DNA from: Cytophagales bacterium
GTDB taxonomy: Bacteria > Bacteroidota > Bacteroidia > Cytophagales > Cyclobacteriaceae
Length of the DNA stretch: 64,000 nt
Direction: 5' to 3'
Assembly (NCBI GenBank): GCA_017303805.1
Contig: JAFLBQ010000001.1
Span: 744,001 to 808,000 of the forward strand
Shown: positions 34,979 to 42,763 of the stretch, in pieces
Numbering within the stretch: position 1 is the stretch's first letter
Layout: each line of letters begins with the position of its first letter
Translations under genes and position numbers: made by a program
The notes under the pieces: model-generated
Told to the model about the DNA's origin: nothing
Seen by the model: the letters and a program-made list of their open reading frames with translations, nothing else
Database searches by the model: none

Positions 34979-36592
34979 TTATTTTGGTTTATTCATCCGG
35001 TCTAAAAACCAATAGCGGGCGTCATCGTACTTTACAGCTTTTGATTCGGTATCCAGAATCATTACCGGTGGTGTTTTATCATTAGCGTGTGCAGCCGGCC
35101 ATTCCGGTAATTTTTCACCATTCGGGTTTCCGGTTTTAATAAAGTTGGCGAAGTAATTTAGCATCGTGTCTGATACTTTGTAATCATCGGCAGTCCAGGC
35201 ATAATCCTTTACCAGGTGCAGGTTGCCCATGCAATATTCTATTTCGCACGCATGCGGTGCACCAATGGCTGCAGGCATTTGCTGGCCGCCTTGTTGTGTG
35301 CCACCGGCAAAGCCGGAGGTTAGATTTTTATCTACTAAAGGTGGCCGCAGTTTGCTGTAGAGATAGCGGTACACCGGCTGCGAACTGTTTTGCCGGTGCG
35401 CATCAAACCACTTCCATGTACTGTACGAGATAAACCGATCGGAGGCCAGGTTGGTAGCAGCCCACTCCACTTCTTTGGCATTGCCATGCGGATATACTTT
35501 CAAGGCTTCTTCCCAATCGTTGGGGTAAGCTTCTTTTACTTTTTTAATCAGTGTTTCTTCATTGATTGGACCTTGCGTAAAAGCCATACCGGGAATTTCT
35601 GCGGAGTTCCATCCTAATAATAATGGAACCTGTGCCTGCTCTTTGGCATTGAATGTTTCGAGCATGGGTTTGGTGAAGAAATACCCATCGATTACCGGTG
35701 GGAAACCGAACCGTTTGGATTCCACATACGCTTCGTATAAATCGCGGGTAGATGCCGCACGCATCTGCGCGACCGATGTGAAACCCGCATTTTTTGCAAA
35801 CTCGGCACCGGTCTTTTCTGCATCGGCTAAGGGAACGGCAGCGAGCGCACTTATGCCCGAACCACTTTCTCCAATAGCACCGGCAATCAACTTCCGCGAA
35901 AGCGGGGACACCATTTGAGCACTCACGGAAATGGATCCTGCCGATTCACCGGCAATGGTAACTTTCTTGGGATCGCCACCAAAGGCTGCTATGTTCTTCT
36001 GAACCCACTGCAACGCAAAAGCCTGATCGAGATAGCCCCAGTTGCCGGATGCTTTGTACGGAGTTTCTTTGCTCAACTCGGGATGCGCAAAGAAACCAAA
36101 CAATCCCAGTCTGTAATTAACCGTTACTACTACAATTCCTTTCTTGGCCATGCTGGCACCATCGTAACGCGGCTCTGAGCCATCGCCTGCCACAAACCCT
36201 CCGCCATAGAAATATACCAGTACAGGAAGCCCGGTGGTATTCTTCTTTGCTGGCGTCCACACATTCAGGTATAAACAGTCTTCGCTTATGCCATCCGACC
36301 GCGAGGCCATATCGCCAAACACTATTGCCTGCACGGCACGCGGCCCAAATTTTTTTGTTTGCTTAACACCCGTCCAATTGTCCAGCGGTTGTGGTGCCTT
36401 CCAACGTAAGTTGCCTACCGGAGGCTTTGCAAATGGAATTCCATGATACACCTGAAGTCCGGATTGGGTGTCGTACAACCCTTCAATAATTCCGTTTTCA
36501 ATTTTAGTCTGAATGGCAAAGCCATTGTTGCCTTGCGCCCGGGTTAAACCGGTGGTGGCAAGTACAAACAGCAAGAGTGTGAAGTATTTCAT
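34979..36592 (-). CDS. Secreted type-B carboxylesterase (first of three; cluster leader)
   Basis: 537 residues from ATG 36592; an upstream in-frame start would run through the inverted repeat and remove the signal peptide (ending LTRAQ, about 20). Motifs: YHGIPFAKPPVGNLRW, EDCLYLNVWTP, oxyanion GGGF and nucleophile Ser217 in GESAGS; APHACEIEYCMGN holds the triad His. It is the first gene of the minus-strand cluster that runs to AtuA-C and DUF1593. Its start codon lies inside a perfect inverted repeat shared with the divergent Nudix regulator, so this whole cluster is likely under that regulator. Confidence 0.92.
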   Translation of the reverse strand: MKYFTLLLFVLATTGLTRAQGNNGFAIQTKIENGIIEGLYDTQSGLQVYHGIPFAKPPVGNLRWKAPQPLDNWTGVKQTKKFGPRAVQAIVFGDMASRSDGISEDCLYLNVWTPAKKNTTGLPVLVYFYGGGFVAGDGSEPRYDGASMAKKGIVVVTVNYRLGLFGFFAHPELSKETPYKASGNWGYLDQAFALQWVQKNIAAFGGDPKKVTIAGESAGSISVSAQMVSPLSRKLIAGAIGESGSGISALAAVPLADAEKTGAEFAKNAGFTSVAQMRAASTRDLYEAYVESKRFGFPPVIDGYFFTKPMLETFNAKEQAQVPLLLGWNSAEIPGMAFTQGPINEETLIKKVKEAYPNDWEEALKVYPHGNAKEVEWAATNLASDRFISYSTWKWFDAHRQNSSQPVYRYLYSKLRPPLVDKNLTSGFAGGTQQGGQQMPAAIGAPHACEIEYCMGNLHLVKDYAWTADDYKVSDTMLNYFANFIKTGNPNGEKLPEWPAAHANDKTPPVMILDTESKAVKYDDARYWFLDRMNKPK

Positions 36593-36617
36593 TATTGTCT
36601 CAATTTGTAACAATAAT
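36591..36617. promoter_or_regulatory. Inverted-repeat operator between esterase cluster and Nudix regulator
   Basis: ATTATTGT (36591-36598) and ACAATAAT (36610-36617) are perfect 8-bp inverted arms with an 11-base spacer, placing their centres 19 bp apart. The left arm overlaps the esterase start codon. The right arm overlaps TATTATTG (minus strand, 36618-36611), one base from the TAnnTTTG -7 consensus. A protein bound here would block esterase transcription. The adjacent Nudix-type regulator is the natural candidate. Confidence 0.55.
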
Positions 36618-36643
36618 AATTAGCATTTGGGATACTTGCCAGT

Positions 36644-36651
36644 TATTTTTG
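36644..36651 (+). promoter_or_regulatory. -7 promoter box of the Nudix regulator gene
   Basis: TATTTTTG is a perfect match to TAnnTTTG, 17 bases upstream of the chosen ATG at 36669, giving a leader of about 12 bases. No good -33 element is seen at the expected spacing. Confidence 0.5.
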
Positions 36652-36668
36652 ACGAAACTTTTTTTGTG

Positions 36669-37364
36669 ATGGCCAAAAAGAGCTATCTGCCTCATATCGC
36701 GTACGATTCAGTGATTTTCGGCTTTTCGGATGGCGAACTGAAAATTCTGATTATGGAATACCACAATACCGGCTTGTTTGCATTGCCGGGTGGATTTGTG
36801 CGCACTGACGAAAATCTTAATGATGCTGTTTTGCGCGGACTGAACGAACGCACAGGGCTTACCAATATTTATCTGGAGCAGTTCTATACGTTTGGCGATC
36901 TGAGCCGGTTTAAGCCTGAAGTAATGCGCACCTTACTGGAAGCCAACGGCATAAATGCAGATGGCGAATACAAGTGGATGCTGGATCGGTTTATTACCGT
37001 AGCGTACTATGCGCTCATTAATTACAAAGATGTTACCCCCCGGCCCGATGCACTTTCGGATTCGTGCGAGTGGTACCCGGTAAAGAAGTTACCCAAACTG
37101 ATTCTGGATCATAAGTTGATTGTAGAAAAAGCTATTCAAACGCTGGGTGAGAATTTAGATCGTAAGTTGGTGGGCGGAAATCTGCTGCCAAAAAAATTTA
37201 CTATGAATGAACTCCAGAAAGTGTACGAAGCCATTTTGAGTACCAAGCTTCGCAGAACCACCTTTCAGCGCAAGATGTTGGCTGCTGATGTATTGAAGCG
37301 CCACGAAAAGCAATTTTCAGGGAAGGCACACAAAGCCCCGTACCTGTACAGTTTCAAAAAGTAA
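36669..37364 (+). CDS. Nudix-domain transcriptional regulator (NrtR/AraR-like)
   Basis: 231 residues from ATG 36669, chosen because the N-terminal MAKKSYLPHIAYDSVIFGF is typical and a promoter box lies just before it. Residues about 10-140 form a Nudix-like fold (ALPGGFV..DENLNDAVLRGLNERTGL). The Nudix box is degenerate (RGLNERTGL in place of RExxEExG), as expected for a sensor rather than a hydrolase. About 155-231 is a winged helix (FTMNELQKVYEAIL..RRTTFQRKM). Bacteroidetes relatives regulate arabinose or xylose use; NrtR itself regulates NAD synthesis. Divergence from the esterase cluster, with the inverted repeat between, indicates local control. Confidence 0.9.
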   Translation: MAKKSYLPHIAYDSVIFGFSDGELKILIMEYHNTGLFALPGGFVRTDENLNDAVLRGLNERTGLTNIYLEQFYTFGDLSRFKPEVMRTLLEANGINADGEYKWMLDRFITVAYYALINYKDVTPRPDALSDSCEWYPVKKLPKLILDHKLIVEKAIQTLGENLDRKLVGGNLLPKKFTMNELQKVYEAILSTKLRRTTFQRKMLAADVLKRHEKQFSGKAHKAPYLYSFKK

Positions 37365-37383
37365 TGTTGGTAAATTTTTTGCC

Positions 37384-37731
37384 TCACACTGATTCTCCAA
37401 AAGTAAGCAGGTTGTTGTCCGGATCGAGCACGGAAAATTCTTTTTGGCCCCACGGTTTTGTTACCAAGGGTTTGTAACAGGCTTTTTTCAAATCTGCCAG
37501 TTCAAACTCCTTTTCGATTTCGCTTACCCGCAAATAAATCTGTCCGTAATTCTCTTTCGGCTTTAGATCAGGAAATAAGAAGAAATGAATTTCGATCTCA
37601 TCTTTGCTAAGCATCAGGTAGTCGGGGTAATCGCCAGTACCGGCTACCTTAAACCCTAATTTCTCTATATAAAAATCTTTAGTAACTGTTTTGCTGCGCA
37701 TGGGCAACTTAGGACAAACCTTGTTAAGCAT
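37384..37731 (-). CDS. VOC-superfamily (glyoxalase/bleomycin-resistance-like) protein
   Basis: 115 residues with one betaalphabetabetabeta module pair: VTKDFYIEKLGFKV, YLMLSKDEIEIHFF, YGQIYLRVSEIE and FSVLDPDNNLLTFGE. Its size and the WGQKEFSVLDPDGN-like ending match bleomycin-binding-protein-type members. It would act as a dimer in the cytoplasm, either binding a small molecule or catalysing a metal-dependent reaction. The gene starts 2 bases after the solA-like stop, so it is the last cistron of that operon, and it converges on the Nudix regulator gene. Confidence 0.83.
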   Translation of the reverse strand: MLNKVCPKLPMRSKTVTKDFYIEKLGFKVAGTGDYPDYLMLSKDEIEIHFFLFPDLKPKENYGQIYLRVSEIEKEFELADLKKACYKPLVTKPWGQKEFSVLDPDNNLLTFGESV

Positions 37732-37733
37732 AC

Positions 37734-38885
37734 TTAATTTTTAAATCTTGTTGCACTTAAAAAGCCAATAGGTTGCGTTGTTCTTCCTTCCGTAGCAAGG
37801 TCGCACAGCACCTCGCCTACTACCGAGGCAAACTTAAACCCGTGCCCGCTAAAGCCACAGGCAATAATTACATCTTGCTGATTTGGTAAAAAGTCAATAA
37901 TAAAATTCTCGTCCGGAGTGTTGGTGTACAAACACGTTTTTGTTTGTTTAACAGATTCACAACTTTCCGGCACAAACCGCGTAATGGCTTTGGTAAGCTC
38001 ATCCACCTCCATGCTTGTTACTTCGCGGTTAACCTGGTTCGCAGTTGTTGACTTACCAGGATAATGATGGGCTGATTTTAATCCCGCAGGTTTCCCAAAC
38101 GTAGTTTCATCCAGCATCGGGAATCCATAGTACATGCCCGCATGTTCGTGATCGTCAATTAACCAACACGGAAATTTATTTAATTGAAATTGCGCAGGCT
38201 GCCGTGGTGTTGTCCATACTAAAACCTGCCGCGTAACATGTAAGTTGTTCGCCAAGCCCGGAAGAAAATCATTAGCCCAGGCACCTGCGGTAATAATCAA
38301 CTTATTGCACGAATAAGTTTGAGTGTCCGAGGTAACGCTGATCCGGTCTCCCTCCTGCTTCCAGCTAACAACTTTTTCATGGGTATGAATAGATGCTCCA
38401 AGATTAAGGGCTTGTTCTGCAAATGCACGGATGCATCGTTCGGGTGTTAGAAATCCGGCATCCGGTTCAAATAATACTTCGTAATCATCAGGTAGAGCAA
38501 ATTGTTGAAACCTGCTTTTAACTTCTGCTTTAGAAATTCGACTTACCTCAACACCATACAATTCTGATGATTCAATCACACCTTTAATGAGAATACTTTC
38601 TGGTTTGCCTGCATATAACAAGCCTGTTGGGAAATAGAACTGGTTATTGCATGCTGTTTCAAGTGCCTTCCAGTTTTGATAAGCGCGCTCCAGTAAGGGA
38701 ACATAATCGGAGTGTTCAAAGTATGCCTTGCGGATAATCCGGCTTTGACCGGCATGCGAACCCAACTCGTGGGTAAGTGTAAACTGTTCTAATCCTAAAA
38801 CTTTTATTCCTTTTTTGGCCAGGTAATAGCATGCAGCCGAACCCATAGAGCCTACTCCAAGCACTATAACCGGGAAGTGATTCAT
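37734..38885 (-). CDS. solA: SolA/MTOX-type flavin amine oxidase (N-methyl amino acid oxidase)
   Basis: 383 residues, the normal length. The dinucleotide loop is VLGVGSMGSAACYYLAKKG at the N-terminus, followed by HELGSHAGQSRIIRKAYFE. Cys318 in KTCLYTNTPDENFIID is the expected site of covalent FAD attachment, and CGFSGHGFKFAS binds the flavin. Enzymes of this family oxidise N-methyltryptophan, sarcosine or similar secondary amines and release hydrogen peroxide. It starts one base after the stop of the cytochrome gene. The substrate in this organism is not known; the symbol is used by family resemblance. Confidence 0.88.
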   Translation of the reverse strand: MNHFPVIVLGVGSMGSAACYYLAKKGIKVLGLEQFTLTHELGSHAGQSRIIRKAYFEHSDYVPLLERAYQNWKALETACNNQFYFPTGLLYAGKPESILIKGVIESSELYGVEVSRISKAEVKSRFQQFALPDDYEVLFEPDAGFLTPERCIRAFAEQALNLGASIHTHEKVVSWKQEGDRISVTSDTQTYSCNKLIITAGAWANDFLPGLANNLHVTRQVLVWTTPRQPAQFQLNKFPCWLIDDHEHAGMYYGFPMLDETTFGKPAGLKSAHHYPGKSTTANQVNREVTSMEVDELTKAITRFVPESCESVKQTKTCLYTNTPDENFIIDFLPNQQDVIIACGFSGHGFKFASVVGEVLCDLATEGRTTQPIGFLSATRFKN

Positions 38886-38886
38886 T

Positions 38887-41800
38887 CTATTCTTCTTTCA
38901 GCGTAGCCAAAAAGCTAACCACATCCCGTATCTCGCGCTTGGTGAGCAGGTACTGCATGGGCGGCATGCTGGAAGGTGAATCAATACGCTTGCTGACTGC
39001 GGTTTTAAGAATTACGGTATCTGGTTTATCGCCCGACTTTACAACAAATGAATCGGCTGATTCTTTTTGCAGAATTCCAATAACTTTCTTACCAGAATTC
39101 AATTCTAAGGTTACCACACCATAGCCATCGGCAATCCGTGCACTTGGTTTGATGAGCGACTCCAATAATTGTTCGCGTGTTAATCGCTTAGCCACACCGT
39201 TAATACGTGGGCCGGCTGTTCCGCCATAATCATCAATAGAATGGCAGCGTACGCATTGTGCCGTAGGATGGCTCCAGAATAGTCTTCCGCCTTTAGACGG
39301 ATCACCACCCAACAAAGCTCCGGCAAAACTTGAACTTAATGAATCTGCCGATTGTGAACGAACAGCTTTTGCAAACCGGTCTTTTAATGGTTTCGACTTT
39401 GTGCTGTCGATCGCTTCGGCTAATTCCAGTTGAAGTTCAGCCGGAAGTTTTTTTGTTTCCAGCCTGCTTAGAAGGTTTTCAAATGTATCTAATGAAAACT
39501 CTAGAGGTATATTACCCAGCGTGTTGATGGCTGCCTGCTGTTCTTCAGTAGTGCGGGTATTAATTACATCACTTAAAAGCGTGGCCATAACTTTTTTGTC
39601 GAGGTTAATTTTACTTAATAAATCCAATCCTGTAACCCGCACACTTTTATCTGTATCAGCCAACGCGGTTGAAATAGCTTGCTCCATTAATGGAGTATTT
39701 AATTTTGCTAGCGCCCGAAGTGCTTCTGTCTTTACATCAGGTTGTTTATCGGTTTTTAATCTTACCAGTAACTGAGGGGCTGCTGCCTCAAGCTTTAGTT
39801 TACCGATAGCTTTTGCAATTTGTGTGCGAATGGTGGCATCCGGATTTGATAGCTGTGGAATCAATACAGCCGATGATTTCTGTTGTACTAAAGCAAGATC
39901 GCGGATTACCTCACCACGATAACGACCATCTACCCTATCCAACACCGAAGGTTTTGCCCACGTGCTCAACGCGGCAATCGCTTCGGCCCGCAATGCCACC
40001 GGAGCATCTTGCAATTGCAGATAGGTTAAGAGATTTTGAAGCGCAGCATCTGTACCTTCACGCAAGTTAGCATTGATTGCCCTGCGGATTAACGCTTGAT
40101 TGGTAAATTTGGTTGAAACTAATAATTTACCCAACGCAGGTATGGCATCGGCAATTGACTTATCGTCATTAATAGCGCGGGCTGTTTCAGTTACAATAAA
40201 TTCATCTACATCGTTCAGATAAATCGCGATGCCCGGATGTTGCAATCTTCGTAAGGCTAATACCGAACCCAGGCGCACTGCTTTGGAAGGATGGCTACTT
40301 AAGGCCATTAGCTTTTCAGGCTTACCAATTCGGGCAAGCGCGAGACTGGTGGCATGACGAATGTACTCATCCGCATCGTTGTTGGATTGCAATAATTCAA
40401 TCAATAAGTCAAAAGCCGGTTCAAAGGCTATCCGGCCTAAGGCTTCGGCCGCAAAGAATTTCGATCGTGGTGCTACATCTTTCAATAAGGGCACTATCGC
40501 GGAAGCAGCCTTTGCATATCGCACATCGCCCAACCAACGCGCAGCCTGCGCCCTTATTTCTGCGTCTTCATCGGTGAGATATGGGATCAGGTTTTCGGCC
40601 ACCGCCAAATCCTTTCTTGCAATCTGACTTAAGCCCCAAATTGCATGTACGCGCGCCAATTGATTTTCTTTTTGCGCAAGCGATTTCTTGAATACCTCTA
40701 CTTGCTTGCGCGAAGCCAACTCAAACTGAGCTTTTTGCCGCACCCGCATATCGGCATGTCGCAGCAACTCGCCCAACAATTCATTTTTATATTTTGAAAA
40801 ATCTGCACGGATTTGTTTTTCTGTTTCGGCACGTACTTCTTTATTTGGGTTCTCTACATCCAGTTTCCAAATGCGGCCGTAATCTTTCGTTCCCCACCCT
40901 TCAATCCAGTCGCCCATGTACAAGGCCCCGTCAGGACCAAAATCAATACCGGTTGCCAGCACGCCACTCAGAATCATTTTGGATTCTACAAATTCAAAAG
41001 AGGCACCTTTGGGCTTTAACTTAAATGAATGAATGCCCGAACGCGTTGGGTTACCCACAAACTCAACAATAAAAAAAGTGTTCTTCAATCTATCGCCCAG
41101 GGCTGTGCCCGGATTGTACAACATGCCGGTTGGGCCGTTTACAAAATTCTTGATGGTAGGTAGTATGTAGGCCGGCTGACCTTCGTGTCGGGGCAAATAC
41201 ATTTTTTCGTCCATCCAAACCTTATAGGTATTATTATCCGGATCGCGATACTTGCCAAACTGCCAGTTGGTACGCCAGCCGATATCGGCTCCATCCACCA
41301 CATACACCAGTCGTTCGCTCTCGCCCGGGTGATCACCATCGTTATCTTCACTTATCATGTTACCGTATTCATCGAACACAAACTCATGCGTGTTACGGTT
41401 GCCATACGCAAACACTTCGAAGTTGGTGCCATCGGGCTCTGAACGTACTATCACCCCGCTGTTGGGATGTTCATATTTTTCTCCGTTGGCGCCCGTTCCG
41501 TTAAAACCAATATCACCGATTTGCCAATAGATTCTTCCATCAGGACCTACCTCAATACCCGACATACCATGGCCCCCAAAGCCGATGTGGATTCCATAGC
41601 CATGCGAGAGCGAAGTTTTCTTTGCGGCCAGGCCCCACTTGTTCTCGTTGATGCGCCAGAGATCGGGCCCGATGGCTACAAACAAATCATTGCCATGTTT
41701 TAAAACTCCACCAGCTGCATCGGTGGTTTCATCATTAAAATCTTCTACCACCAACTGCGACTTGTCGGCATACCCATCGCCATCGGTGTCTTCAATACGA

Positions 41801-42264
41801 TAGATATGCTCTTTTTGAATGGTAAGATCGCGCCAGTCGTGGGAGCCATCGCCATTCAGGTCGGCCAGCCACTGGTTTTTGGAGCTGAGTTCGGGCGCCA
41901 GAACTTTCTTCAGAAAGGCGCGCTTTTCTTCTATCGTTTGCAACTGAATGGAACCGATCTCCCAATCCTGATGCCCACGAATATCAAACTCAGAATTTTT
42001 CTGGCGGTTGGTGCGGGTGTAGTAAATTCTTCCGTGGTCGTCAATGTCTATCGATACCGGGTCGGCCACCAGCGAATCGCTGCCCCACAGGGTAAGCGTT
42101 AAGCCAGAATCGATTTGGGGGACAACCGTTTTTTGAATGCTTTGAGAGAGCGCAGCGGCTGCAGCTGGTTCTAACTGTTTTATTCTGAGATCTGCCGGTG
42201 GCTTTTCGCAACTGAAAATAAAAAGGGTAAGTAAAAGATACAGAGCGGTGACTTTAGTGCGCAT
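38887..42264 (-). CDS. Membrane-anchored PVC-type dehydrogenase with HEAT repeats and cytochrome c domain
   Basis: 1125 residues from ATG 42264, which gives a lipoprotein signal (Cys19, FIFSC). Residues about 55-480 are a beta-propeller dehydrogenase-like domain (DUF7133 type: DDHGRIYYTRTNRQ, a Ca-binding EDTDGDGYADKSQ, GPTGMLYNPGTALG, GIDFGPDGALYMGDW). About 510-960 is a long HEAT-repeat array. The C-terminus has one c-type heme site, CVRCHS at 1004-1009, with SSMPPM offering Met1100 or Met1103 as axial ligand. Such proteins are thought to oxidise sugars or alcohols in the periplasm and pass electrons to the respiratory chain. It heads a three-gene operon. Confidence 0.9.
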   Translation of the reverse strand: MRTKVTALYLLLTLFIFSCEKPPADLRIKQLEPAAAAALSQSIQKTVVPQIDSGLTLTLWGSDSLVADPVSIDIDDHGRIYYTRTNRQKNSEFDIRGHQDWEIGSIQLQTIEEKRAFLKKVLAPELSSKNQWLADLNGDGSHDWRDLTIQKEHIYRIEDTDGDGYADKSQLVVEDFNDETTDAAGGVLKHGNDLFVAIGPDLWRINENKWGLAAKKTSLSHGYGIHIGFGGHGMSGIEVGPDGRIYWQIGDIGFNGTGANGEKYEHPNSGVIVRSEPDGTNFEVFAYGNRNTHEFVFDEYGNMISEDNDGDHPGESERLVYVVDGADIGWRTNWQFGKYRDPDNNTYKVWMDEKMYLPRHEGQPAYILPTIKNFVNGPTGMLYNPGTALGDRLKNTFFIVEFVGNPTRSGIHSFKLKPKGASFEFVESKMILSGVLATGIDFGPDGALYMGDWIEGWGTKDYGRIWKLDVENPNKEVRAETEKQIRADFSKYKNELLGELLRHADMRVRQKAQFELASRKQVEVFKKSLAQKENQLARVHAIWGLSQIARKDLAVAENLIPYLTDEDAEIRAQAARWLGDVRYAKAASAIVPLLKDVAPRSKFFAAEALGRIAFEPAFDLLIELLQSNNDADEYIRHATSLALARIGKPEKLMALSSHPSKAVRLGSVLALRRLQHPGIAIYLNDVDEFIVTETARAINDDKSIADAIPALGKLLVSTKFTNQALIRRAINANLREGTDAALQNLLTYLQLQDAPVALRAEAIAALSTWAKPSVLDRVDGRYRGEVIRDLALVQQKSSAVLIPQLSNPDATIRTQIAKAIGKLKLEAAAPQLLVRLKTDKQPDVKTEALRALAKLNTPLMEQAISTALADTDKSVRVTGLDLLSKINLDKKVMATLLSDVINTRTTEEQQAAINTLGNIPLEFSLDTFENLLSRLETKKLPAELQLELAEAIDSTKSKPLKDRFAKAVRSQSADSLSSSFAGALLGGDPSKGGRLFWSHPTAQCVRCHSIDDYGGTAGPRINGVAKRLTREQLLESLIKPSARIADGYGVVTLELNSGKKVIGILQKESADSFVVKSGDKPDTVILKTAVSKRIDSPSSMPPMQYLLTKREIRDVVSFLATLKEE

Positions 42265-42387
42265 TGCTTTTTGGTTAGAAGCGAAAGATAAGAAGTTTAG
42301 GAATTTAAGTTTGCTTTGGGTGAATAACTTGTACAATTCAACGCTGGGTCAAGTCTGATTTCGATTATGGTTTTTCGAAAGACAGGT

Positions 42388-42584
42388 GGCTCCTACGGAG
42401 CCCGCTAACCCGGCACTCTATTTCTACAAGCAGGCGACTCCTACGGAGTCTGTGTTTGCTGATTTGCAATTGTTGGCTCTTCAAAGAAGAATAGTAATTC
42501 CAGTTAGATGCCAACATTTGCTCTGTAGGAGCATCCTGTTTGTAGGTTAAAAATAAAATTAGCGAGTACGGCTCCAGCGGAGCC
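42388..42584. repeat. Symmetric element of four short palindromes (REP/MITE-like)
   Basis: Four hairpin-forming palindromes occur: GGCTCCTACGGAGCC (42388-42402), GACTCCTACGGAGTC (42436-42450), GCTCTGTAGGAGC (42520-42532) and GGCTCCAGCGGAGCC (42570-42584). The block CTACAAGCAGG before the second reappears inverted as CCTGTTTGTAG after the third, so the whole is a mirror-image pair about 197 bases long. No transposase is adjacent. It resembles dispersed REP/BIME or MITE elements. Confidence 0.75.
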
Positions 42585-42733
42585 ATCTGATGTTAGAGGT
42601 TGGCCCCCGCGTTTCTTCCATAGTCGTAAGTCAACAATAACAACCCATAATTTGGAGTCTCACCACGTGCGGCCCTACCCACCAACCAGGTCAACCATTC
42701 ATGTATTATTCCAAATCAGTATTCCTATTCTGC

Positions 42734-42741
42734 TAAATTTG
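42734..42741 (+). promoter_or_regulatory. -7 promoter box of the DPP-IV gene
   Basis: TAAATTTG matches the Bacteroidota TAnnTTTG box exactly, 22 bases before the start codon. The -33 region has no clear TTTG. Confidence 0.5.
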
Positions 42742-42763
42742 AAGCTTAAAGATTTCAATCTAT

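Larger units (their letters stand above)
42265..42763. other. Gene-free region between cytochrome and DPP-IV genes
   Basis: About 500 bases without a supported gene. It holds the paired palindromic element at 42388-42584 and the DPP-IV promoter box at 42734-42741. In the remaining sequence (42585-42733) I see nothing recognisable. Confidence 0.6.

Noticed and set aside
42365-42586. A 73-codon minus-strand frame starting MAPLEPYS
   Set aside because: It lies across the palindromic repeat element; its residues simply translate the CTCC/GGAG palindromes.
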